A stretch of 62,575 nt of DNA, taken from Bradyrhizobium sp. (GTDB lineage: Bacteria; Pseudomonadota; Alphaproteobacteria; Rhizobiales; Xanthobacteraceae). Both the position numbers and the translations under genes were made by a program. Under the pieces are notes generated by a model, which saw nothing but the letters and a program-made list of their open reading frames with translations, was not told the DNA's origin and did no database searches. The stretch is taken from NCBI RefSeq assembly GCF_027307225.1, contig NZ_DAHUXJ010000038.1:1-62575 (forward strand), written 5' to 3'. Below, piece by piece: positions 51,738-62,575 of this stretch (position 1 is the first letter of the stretch; every line of letters begins with the position of its first letter).

Positions 51738-51939
51738 TGGGGCGTCAAGACGCCCAAAAGATTAAAGATTAAGGGCAAGGCCGTTCGTCGGGGAACGCTG
51801 AATCGCCGAGGCCTGAATCTAGACATTGCGGCTCGCGGAGGACGAGCGGTGGCCCGGTTCGCGGGTTCCGCAAACGCCCAAGGTGCGCCGCGGATGGTGA
51901 GGCGCGAGCCTTGTCGATTGGTTGAGAGGACGTGAGAGA

Positions 51940-56679
<4,740 letters not shown>

Positions 56680-56690
56680 AAACCAACGGC

Positions 56691-56785
56691 GTCATTCCGG
56701 GGCGCAGCGTCAGCTGCGAACCCGGAATCTCGCAAAAACAATTTCGAGATTCCGGGTCTGCGGCTACGCCGCATCCCGGAATGAC
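56691..56785. repeat. Dispersed palindrome (GTCATTCCGGG family), copy 3
   Basis: GTCATTCCGGGGCGC and CCCGGAATGAC arms with inner CCCGGAATCTCG/CGAGATTCCGGG. It lies between gltB and gltD, so the two subunit messages may be separated or balanced by this stem. Confidence 0.85.
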
Positions 56786-56812
56786 GAGGAAAATGCAGGG
56801 ACTTCGGGTTTA

Positions 56813-58261
56813 ATGGGCAAGGTAACGGGTTTTCTCGAAATCGAACGGTACGATCGCAAGTATGCGCCCGTGGCCGAACGGCTGAAGAATTTTCAGGAAT
56901 TCGTCATCCCGCTGTCGGAGAAAGAAACGCGCGACCAGGCCGCGCGCTGCATGAACTGCGGCATTCCCTATTGCCACGGCACCGGCTCGGTTCAGCCGGG
57001 CACCCCGGGATGTCCGGTCAACAACCAGATCCCCGATTTCAACGACCTCGTTTATCAGGGCAACTGGCAGGAAGCCTCACGCAACCTGCATTCGACCAAC
57101 AACTTCCCGGAATTCACGGGGCGCATTTGCCCCGCGCCGTGCGAAGCCTCCTGTACGCTCAACATCGACGACAACCCGGTCACCATCAAAACCATTGAAT
57201 GCGCGATCGTCGACCGCGCCTGGGAGAATGGCTGGCTCAAGCCGGAGGTAGCAGCTGAGAAGACCGGCAAAAAGGTCGCCGTTGTCGGCTCCGGACCTGC
57301 GGGCCTCGCTTGTGCGCAGCAGCTCGCGCGCGCCGGGCACGACGTGCATGTGTTCGAGAAATTCGCCAAGGCCGGCGGCCTTTTGCGTTACGGCATTCCC
57401 GACTTCAAGATGGAAAAGGGCATCATCGACCGCCGCATCGCGCAGATGGAGGCCGAAGGCGTCACCTTCCACTACGGCGCCCATGTCGGCAGCGGCGGGA
57501 CCGATCCGCGCAAGCTGGTTGAAGAATACGACGCGGTGGCGTTGACCGGCGGAGCGGAAGCCTCGCGCGACCTGCCCATTCCGGGCCGCGATCTCGACGG
57601 TATCCACTTTGCGATGGATTTCCTGCCGCAGCAGAACCGCCGGGTCGGCAACGAGCCGCTTGGAGAAGCGCGCGAAATTCTCGCAACCGGCAAGCATGTC
57701 GTCGTCATCGGCGGCGGCGACACCGGTTCGGACTGCATCGGCACCTCGTTCCGCCAAGGAGCCCTGTCGGTGACGCAGCTTGAGATCATGCCGGCGCCGC
57801 CCGAGCGCGAGAACAAGGGCCTCACCTGGCCGAACTGGCCGCTGAAGATGCGAACGTCATCGAGCCAGGCCGAGGGCGCCAAGCGAGAATATGCGGTGCT
57901 GACGCAGAAGTTCTCCGGCGCCGACGGCAAGGTCGCCAAACTGCATTGCGTGCAGGTCGACGACACGTTCAAGCCGGTTGCCGGCACCGAGTTCGAACTC
58001 GACGCAGAGCTCGTGCTGCTCGCGATGGGCTTCGTGCATCCGGTTCACGAGGGGCTGTTGAAGTCGCTCGGCGTCGAGCTCGACCCGCGCGGCAATGTGC
58101 GCGCCGCGACCACTGACTTCCAGACCTCGCTGTCGAAGGTGTTTTCGGCCGGCGACATGCGCCGGGGCCAGTCGCTCGTGGTCTGGGCGATCCGCGAGGG
58201 ACGCCTCTGCGCCCGCTCGATCGATACCTTCCTGATGGGATCGACGAATCTGCCGGGATAG
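56813..58261 (+). CDS. gltD: Glutamate synthase small subunit
   Basis: 482 residues. N-terminal 4Fe-4S ligands are in [27 protein letters not shown] and [16 protein letters not shown]-binding [20 protein letters not shown] and NADPH-binding [20 protein letters not shown] are intact; [20 protein letters not shown] is the C-terminal FAD site. The subunit transfers electrons from NADPH through FAD and iron-sulfur clusters to GltB. Shine-Dalgarno weak. Confidence 0.97.
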   Translation: MGKVTGFLEIERYDRKYAPVAERLKNFQEFVIPLSEKETRDQAARCMNCGIPYCHGTGSVQPGTPGCPVNNQIPDFNDLVYQGNWQEASRNLHSTNNFPEFTGRICPAPCEASCTLNIDDNPVTIKTIECAIVDRAWENGWLKPEVAAEKTGKKVAVVGSGPAGLACAQQLARAGHDVHVFEKFAKAGGLLRYGIPDFKMEKGIIDRRIAQMEAEGVTFHYGAHVGSGGTDPRKLVEEYDAVALTGGAEASRDLPIPGRDLDGIHFAMDFLPQQNRRVGNEPLGEAREILATGKHVVVIGGGDTGSDCIGTSFRQGALSVTQLEIMPAPPERENKGLTWPNWPLKMRTSSSQAEGAKREYAVLTQKFSGADGKVAKLHCVQVDDTFKPVAGTEFELDAELVLLAMGFVHPVHEGLLKSLGVELDPRGNVRAATTDFQTSLSKVFSAGDMRRGQSLVVWAIREGRLCARSIDTFLMGSTNLPG

Positions 58262-58266
58262 TCGGC

Positions 58267-58415
58267 TATCGTGTCCCGGATGCGGTGCGGCGCCATCAGC
58301 GCGTTCACGCGCGTCTTCGACGAGCTATGGCGCCGCTCCGCAGAGCCGGGATCCAATCTCGCTGGACCCCGGATCGGCAACGCCGCGCTAACGCGCCGCA
58401 TTGCGTCCGGGGAAC
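58267..58415. repeat. Dispersed 150-bp repeat (CGTGTCCCGGA family), copy 2
   Basis: Begins ATCGTGTCCCGGATGC and ends GCGTCCGGGGAAC, with inner ACGCGCGTCTTCGACGAGCT. Same family as 12706-12853. It lies between gltD and the convergent outer-membrane gene. Confidence 0.8.
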
Positions 58416-58424
58416 AAAATCATG

Positions 58425-60176
58425 TCAGTTCTGCACCCGCACGCCCAGCATCACCACGGTCGAAGCGGAACTCGCCAGTGGCGCGTTGGAATCGAGAATG
58501 TCCCGCCGCAGCGTGCCCGTGAGCCAGAAGTTGCGGGTCATCTTGTAGATGAGATCGCCTTCGTAGGTGTAGGTCTGGTCGAGGCGGTTATTGCCCTGAT
58601 CGCCCGGAAAGCCGGAATTGCCCTGATAGTCGTAGGTGCCGTAGGTGAACTTGCCGATCGCGGTCAGCCAGCGGCGGAAGTCGTGATCGACCTCGAAGGT
58701 GTAGGTGCGCGTCAGCACGCCGGAGACCCCCGGCACGATAACCTCGTCGATCGAGGTGTTCGAGTAGAACTTAACCGTGGTCAAAGGCGTTGCGGTCCAG
58801 GTCAGCGAAGACGACGTCAAGAGGCCTGCGAGTCGGTCGAGACGCGGGTCGGCGTAGTTGCGCTCGGCCCAGCCGACCGCGATATCGCCCGTGAGGAGCC
58901 GCGAGAATTCGAACGAGGTGCCGCCCTTGGCATAGCCGCCGTTGGAATTGCGCGCGAAGCCGAAATTGTCGATCAACTGGTCATGAAACCGGCTGTCAGC
59001 TTCGGCCTCGACGAAGGGCTTCACCCCGGGCATGAGATCGTAACTGATGCGCCCCACGCCGCCATACTGGTTGTAGGCGCGGTCCGCGTTGCTTCCGACG
59101 GTGCCGTCGGTGAACACCGAGTTTTGGTAGACGGTGCGGTCGAAGGTGGCGCCGACAGCAATGTCGAGCCGGTTGAAGCTCTGGTCGATACCGAACGTGC
59201 TGCCAAGCGTCGTATAGATCGGATAGGTGAGAAGCCCGGCCTGAACGTTCGGACTGAAGGGAAGATCGGTGCCGACCCTGAGGCGCACGTCTGACGTGAT
59301 GTGGGTATAGTCCGTGACATCGACGCGACCGTCAATGTGACCGATGAAATCCGGGCGGCTAACATTGGTCGGCGCCGCGGAGATCGCGCCATTTTCGGTC
59401 GGCGGAAGGCTGTTGCCGTAACCGGTGAACGAGCCGCGCAGGTCGGCGACCAGCGCGTGCCGATCCCAGTCGGAGGTAACGACCAGCTCCGGCGCGACCA
59501 CCCAGAACGGCGCGCCCTGCGGCGTCGAGATGCGGCCAGGATTCGTGTCGTAGCCGCCGCGCAGTTCGACCGCGGACTTGACGAGGAAACTGCCGACATA
59601 GTCGCCGACCGGGCCGAACGGATCGGTATCGGACGGCAGCGGCTTGCGCGGCGGCTGGCCGTCGGCAATGCCGGCCATCGACGGCGGAACGGGCGGCCGG
59701 TTCGCCGTCTGGGACGGCGGCGGCGTAATCTTCACGCGCCCATTCGGATTGGTCGGGCCTTTGACTTCTGGCGCCGGTGTGCCCGGTCCCGGCGAAGCTT
59801 TGGGTTTGGCCTGACCTGGATGGAGCTTCGGCTGCTTGCGCTTGCGGTTCAGCGAATCGAAGCCGTCGTCTGCCGCGCCGCTCGCGGCAGGCAGGCCGTA
59901 TTTGGGGATATTGCCGATTCGCGATGGCGCCGGCTGCTTGCGGTCCGATGGCTTCCCATCGGTGGTCGGATCGGCGGTGTCGTCGCCCATGTTTGCGCTG
60001 GTCTTGCGTAGAAACAAATTCGGCGGGGCCAGAAGGCTCTCAGAGACCGGACGCAGGAGATCAGGCGTGAGGGCTTGGGCATAAAGCGGTGATGTGATCG
60101 CGATCAGCGCAACACATGGCAAAGCCGCACGCAACAACGTTACGCGCTTCCAGCGGCCGGTGGCTGGCCTCGGCAT
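58425..60176 (-). CDS. Outer membrane beta-barrel protein with Pro-rich N-terminus
   Basis: 583 residues from ATG 60176 (a GTG just before is also in frame). Signal peptide LLRAALPCVALIAITSPLYA. The first 170 mature residues are Lys/Pro-rich (PKLHPGQAKPKASPGPGTPA). The rest alternates amphipathic strands typical of a 16- to 18-strand barrel: VGSFLVKSAVELRGGYDTNP, RISYDLMPGVKPFVEAEADS and FTYGTYDYQGNSGF. The end is TVVMLGVRVQN with no Phe, unlike many porins. The family is the outer-membrane barrel commonly annotated near capsule or KdsD genes in Bradyrhizobium. The Pro-rich part could cross the peptidoglycan. Confidence 0.82.
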   Translation of the reverse strand: MPRPATGRWKRVTLLRAALPCVALIAITSPLYAQALTPDLLRPVSESLLAPPNLFLRKTSANMGDDTADPTTDGKPSDRKQPAPSRIGNIPKYGLPAASGAADDGFDSLNRKRKQPKLHPGQAKPKASPGPGTPAPEVKGPTNPNGRVKITPPPSQTANRPPVPPSMAGIADGQPPRKPLPSDTDPFGPVGDYVGSFLVKSAVELRGGYDTNPGRISTPQGAPFWVVAPELVVTSDWDRHALVADLRGSFTGYGNSLPPTENGAISAAPTNVSRPDFIGHIDGRVDVTDYTHITSDVRLRVGTDLPFSPNVQAGLLTYPIYTTLGSTFGIDQSFNRLDIAVGATFDRTVYQNSVFTDGTVGSNADRAYNQYGGVGRISYDLMPGVKPFVEAEADSRFHDQLIDNFGFARNSNGGYAKGGTSFEFSRLLTGDIAVGWAERNYADPRLDRLAGLLTSSSLTWTATPLTTVKFYSNTSIDEVIVPGVSGVLTRTYTFEVDHDFRRWLTAIGKFTYGTYDYQGNSGFPGDQGNNRLDQTYTYEGDLIYKMTRNFWLTGTLRRDILDSNAPLASSASTVVMLGVRVQN

Positions 60177-60331
60177 CACGATAAAATTACCCCAGCGAAT
60201 TCAATCGCTTGCCTAAACGACCAAAACGGCCGGTTCGGAAAACGTCGTTAACGGAGTTAAAACAATTATGGTTAATGAGGCGTTGAGAACGGCCGAGCGC
60301 GTCGCCTCGTCGGGTTCAGCGTGTTAAGGAG

Positions 60332-61387
60332 ATGCGAAGGCTAAAGACCGATGCCGCAATCCCCCCGGAACCAATCATGCCCCCTGCGAAGCCGCTGATG
60401 GCCCCATCATCTGGCTCAATGTCTGCGTCGGTGGAATCCGCGCTACGGACGCTAGAGACGGAAGGCAGCGGCATCGATGCGCTGACCGCCGCCCTGCGGG
60501 GAACGCTCGGCCAAACCTTCGCAAGCGCCGTCGACCTTATCCGGCAGGCGACGGGCCGGGTGATCGTCACCGGGCTCGGCAAGTCCGGCCACATGGGGCG
60601 CAAGATCGCTGCAACCCTCGCCTCCACCGGCACGCCCGCCTTCTTCGTGCATGCGGCCGAAGCCGGCCATGGGGACCTCGGCATGATTACCGCCGACGAT
60701 GTCATTCTGGCGCTGTCATGGTCCGGCGAGCAGCCGGAAATGAAGACCCTCGTCAACTATTCGGCCCGCTTTGCCATCCCGATGATCGCGGTGACGTCCA
60801 ATGCCGAATCTTCGCTCGGCCAGGCCGCCGACATCGTGCTCGAACTGCCAAAGGCGCGCGAGGCCTGCCCGCATAATCTGGCGCCAACGACCTCAACCCT
60901 GATGCAGGCCGCGATTGGTGATGCGATTGCGATCGCGCTTTTGGAAGGCCGCGGCTTCACCGCGCTTGAATTCGCCAGTTTCCATCCCGGCGGCAAGTTG
61001 GGGGCGATGTTGAAATTCGTGCGCGATTTCATGCGCACCGGAGCGGAAATCCCGGTGAAACCGGCTGGCACCAAAATGTCGGATGCGTTGATGGAAATGT
61101 CGGCCAAGGGCCTCGGCTGCGTCTGCATCGTGAATGCTTCCGGGGAAGTCGCCGGCATCATTACCGACGGCGACCTGCGCCGTCACATCATGCGGCCGGA
61201 TTTGCTGGCGGCAACGGTTGACGACATCATGACGCCGCAGCCAAAGACGGTACCACCTTCCATGCTCGCTTCCGAGATGCTGGAAATCCTCTACTCCAGC
61301 AAGATCACGACCTTGATCGTTACCGAGGCGAACAAGCCGGTCGGCGTCGTGCACATGCACGATCTGCTTCGCGCCGGCGTGGCGTAA
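60332..61387 (+). CDS. kdsD: Arabinose-5-phosphate isomerase (KdsD/KpsF family)
   Basis: 351 residues from ATG 60332; the in-frame ATG at 60377 may be the true start because AAGGAG lies too close to the first. The SIS sugar-isomerase domain shows VIVTGLGKSGHMGRKIAATL and VILALSWSGEQPEMKTLVNY; EFASFHPGGKLGAML is the conserved linker. Two CBS domains follow (GCVCIVNASGEVAGIITDGD and VDDIMTPQPKTVPPSM). It makes D-arabinose-5-phosphate from ribulose-5-phosphate for KDO of lipopolysaccharide. It is divergent from the outer-membrane gene. Confidence 0.94.
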   Translation: MRRLKTDAAIPPEPIMPPAKPLMAPSSGSMSASVESALRTLETEGSGIDALTAALRGTLGQTFASAVDLIRQATGRVIVTGLGKSGHMGRKIAATLASTGTPAFFVHAAEAGHGDLGMITADDVILALSWSGEQPEMKTLVNYSARFAIPMIAVTSNAESSLGQAADIVLELPKAREACPHNLAPTTSTLMQAAIGDAIAIALLEGRGFTALEFASFHPGGKLGAMLKFVRDFMRTGAEIPVKPAGTKMSDALMEMSAKGLGCVCIVNASGEVAGIITDGDLRRHIMRPDLLAATVDDIMTPQPKTVPPSMLASEMLEILYSSKITTLIVTEANKPVGVVHMHDLLRAGVA

Positions 61388-61390
61388 GAG

Positions 61391-61939
61391 CTACGTTGGT
61401 CGTTCAGGAAACCTCGCTGCGCTCTCTTCCAGCGGCAACCGCAGCCCATTCGCCAGATACGATACGGTGCGATAGAAGCCGCACAACAGGATGATTTCGA
61501 AGATCTTCGCGTCGTCGTGGTGCGACGATAGCGCCGCAAATTCGCTGTCGCTGAGCGTTGAGCGCGCATGCAGCGCGTCGACGGCCGCGATCAGCACCCG
61601 CTCGGCCGCCGACCAGCAGGACGCGTCAGCGCCCTCATGCACGCTGGCGCGAATCTCGGCCTCGTTAAGGCCCGCCGCCAGCGCAAACGTCGTGACATGC
61701 ACACCCCATTCGTACTCGCAGCCGTTCAACGCGCAGGTGCGGTCGATGACGATTTCGCGCTCCCGCAAACTGAGCGGACCGCGATCAAGCAGGCTGCCGG
61801 CGCGGAATTTCTCCCAAGCGCGCGGATTTGACGCCATTACCCGAAACAGCATCAGAGGCGGCGCCCCGCGCATGATGCGGTCGAACTGGCTCTGGATCTC
61901 GGCCTCATAGGGCGGCTCAAGCGGGGCAATTCGCGGCAT
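61391..61939 (-). CDS. Carboxymuconolactone-decarboxylase/AhpD-family protein
   Basis: Start at 61939; 182 residues. The CMD fold shows VIDRTCALNGCEYEWGVHVT, with the CxxxxxxH of AhpD-like members; only one Cys of the usual CxxC pair (CALNGC is CxxxxC). The divergent HxlR regulator, sharing a 77-base gap with a long inverted repeat, controls it almost certainly. Members act on quinones, gamma-carboxymuconolactone or peroxides; the pairing with HxlR suggests a quinone- or electrophile-responsive role. Confidence 0.88.
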   Translation of the reverse strand: MPRIAPLEPPYEAEIQSQFDRIMRGAPPLMLFRVMASNPRAWEKFRAGSLLDRGPLSLREREIVIDRTCALNGCEYEWGVHVTTFALAAGLNEAEIRASVHEGADASCWSAAERVLIAAVDALHARSTLSDSEFAALSSHHDDAKIFEIILLCGFYRTVSYLANGLRLPLEESAARFPERPT

Positions 61940-61950
61940 GACACTCTCCG

Positions 61951-61990
61951 TGCTACAATAAGCGTATCGTACGCTACCGATTTTGTAGCA
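61951..61990. promoter_or_regulatory. Nested inverted-repeat operator between CMD and HxlR genes
   Basis: TGCTACAA (61951-61958) and TTGTAGCA (61983-61990) form the outer arms; inside them AGCGTA (61961-61966) and TACGCT (61970-61975) form a second palindrome. It is centred in the divergent promoter region, as expected for an HxlR-type dimer or tetramer binding site. Confidence 0.7.
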
Positions 61991-62016
61991 TGCCGCAAGA
62001 CAGGATTTGAACGCCG

Positions 62017-62373
62017 ATGCCAAAGCCAGCCTCACTTGTTCGTAACCAGCTCAAGGGTGGCCACGTACGCGGCTCGCGGACCGGCCGGCCGATCATGGTG
62101 CTGCTCGACCTGTTCGGGCGGCGATGGTGCCTGCGGATATTGTGGGAGCTGCGCGAGCAATCGATGACATCGCGCGCACTTCGCGCCGCTTGCGACGAGG
62201 CTTCCCCGACGGTGCTGAACCAGCGGCTGAAGGAGTTGCGCGCAGCCGGCTTTATCGAACTGGTTCCGGCGAGCGGTTATGGCCTCACTGACCTTGGCCG
62301 GGAATTGCTCGTAACCCTGCTGCCTTTGCATCGCTTTGCGGAGCGGTGGGGCAAGGCGATTAAGAGCCAATAG
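62017..62373 (+). CDS. HxlR-family winged-helix transcriptional regulator
   Basis: 118 residues, ATG 62017. MVLLDLFGRRWCLRILWELR and SPTVLNQRLKELRAAGFIEL are the HxlR/MarR-like winged helix; YGLTDLGRELLVTLLPLHRF is the C-terminal helix. A Cys in FGRRWCLRIL is a plausible redox or electrophile sensor, as in HypR/QorR. The divergent CMD gene and the nested operator point to autoregulation and control of CMD. The two genes are back-to-back with a 77-base gap. Confidence 0.9.
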   Translation: MPKPASLVRNQLKGGHVRGSRTGRPIMVLLDLFGRRWCLRILWELREQSMTSRALRAACDEASPTVLNQRLKELRAAGFIELVPASGYGLTDLGRELLVTLLPLHRFAERWGKAIKSQ

Positions 62374-62443
62374 ATCGAGCTGAAGCACTGACTTAGGCGA
62401 CGACTGGCGCATCTCCCTCGCCCCGCTTGCGGGGCTACGAGAT

Positions 62444-62575
62444 TCACACATTTCGGAGGGTCCATCCATGCTTGATGGCGTGGAATTGAGTGAGGCCTCT
62501 GAGCATGACGATGGGGCCCGGTTTTCCGTAATAGCCGGTCCAGCCACCGAGCCTTGCGAAGACCCATGCGGCGTA
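62444..62575 (-). CDS. Partial IS4-family transposase (3' end)
   Basis: An open minus-strand frame of 43 residues reaches the window edge and stops at 62444-62446. It reads ARLGGWTGYYGKPGPIVMLR then GLTQFHAIKHGWTLRNV, the C-terminal hallmark of Tn5/IS4-like transposases (ARLGGWxGYxxxPGP). The rest lies outside the window. The gap between HxlR and this end (62374-62443) holds no gene and probably contains the IS terminus. Confidence 0.85.
   Translation of the reverse strand, partial: YAAWVFARLGGWTGYYGKPGPIVMLRGLTQFHAIKHGWTLRNV

Noticed and set aside
58401..60011. Plus-strand frames opposite the outer-membrane barrel gene
   Set aside because: The barrel gene has a signal peptide and strand pattern; the opposite frames are Arg/Gly-rich and show no domain.

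Overview
ORGANISM. From about position 900 onward the window reads as a GC-rich alphaproteobacterial chromosome, most likely Bradyrhizobium or a close relative. The reasons are the CpdR response regulator, two orphan TctC/Bug solute-binding proteins, a ROSE-type leader before an hsp20 gene, an mmgR/suhB-like small RNA, abundant xenobiotic-type catabolic genes, and many dispersed palindromic repeats. The first 350-700 bases look different: the 3' end of a gene, then CA repeats, a T run and a 32-base CT microsatellite, as in a eukaryotic (perhaps kinetoplastid) intergenic region. The left end is therefore probably a chimeric join or contamination, although the exact junction cannot be placed. 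LAYOUT. 1-1470: foreign-looking end, a weak small gene and a cupin. 1856-9135: truncated FMN reductase, NlpC/P60 hydrolase, M17 aminopeptidase, MFS transporter, FAD monooxygenase and an exported CxxCH protein. 9313-14898: membrane protein, cyclic-nucleotide-binding/metallo-beta-lactamase pair, GST and a lemA-TPM-TPM cluster. 15058-24135: molybdopterin dehydrogenase subunit, DapA-like aldolase, cupin, FAH hydrolase, GlcG-like protein, Bug protein and D-amino-acid transaminase. 24354-28475: a polar amino-acid ABC operon with two tandem binding proteins. 28491-38909: catabolic and peptidase genes (alpha/beta hydrolase, M20 peptidase, flavin monooxygenase, ThDP decarboxylase, Rieske protein, two amidohydrolases). 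38990-41545: a decayed island beside tRNA-Val, with remnants of an FAD oxidase, a group II intron reverse transcriptase and a tyrosine integrase around an intact cytosine-permease-like gene. 41642-51293: cpdR, formylglutamate amidohydrolase, small RNA, inositol monophosphatase, Bug, LysR, TauE, LysE, lysophospholipase and hsp20 with its RNA thermometer. 51940-58261: gltB-gltD. 58425-62575: outer membrane barrel, kdsD, carboxymuconolactone decarboxylase, HxlR and the end of an IS4-like transposase. MAIN DISCOVERY. Ten copies of a roughly 165-bp element lie between or inside genes. Each consists of two large hairpins of 74-79 nt, each bounded by CTAG on both sides, separated by a 12-14 nt AT-rich spacer. 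Removing the element and one CTAG restores a start codon and reading frame in lysE (ATG-CTA-GGC) and a natural stop in the MFS gene (CTA-GTT-TGA). Two copies are joined through one shared CTAG. These facts indicate a mobile, probably non-autonomous, paired-hairpin element that duplicates CTAG on insertion. Covariation at the hairpin feet shows the stems are conserved as structure. FUNCTIONAL THEMES. The genes cover nitrogen assimilation (gltBD, amino-acid uptake, D-amino-acid transaminase), small-acid and aromatic catabolism, envelope work (NlpC/P60, KdsD, outer membrane barrel), heat stress (ROSE-hsp20) and cell-cycle proteolysis (CpdR).
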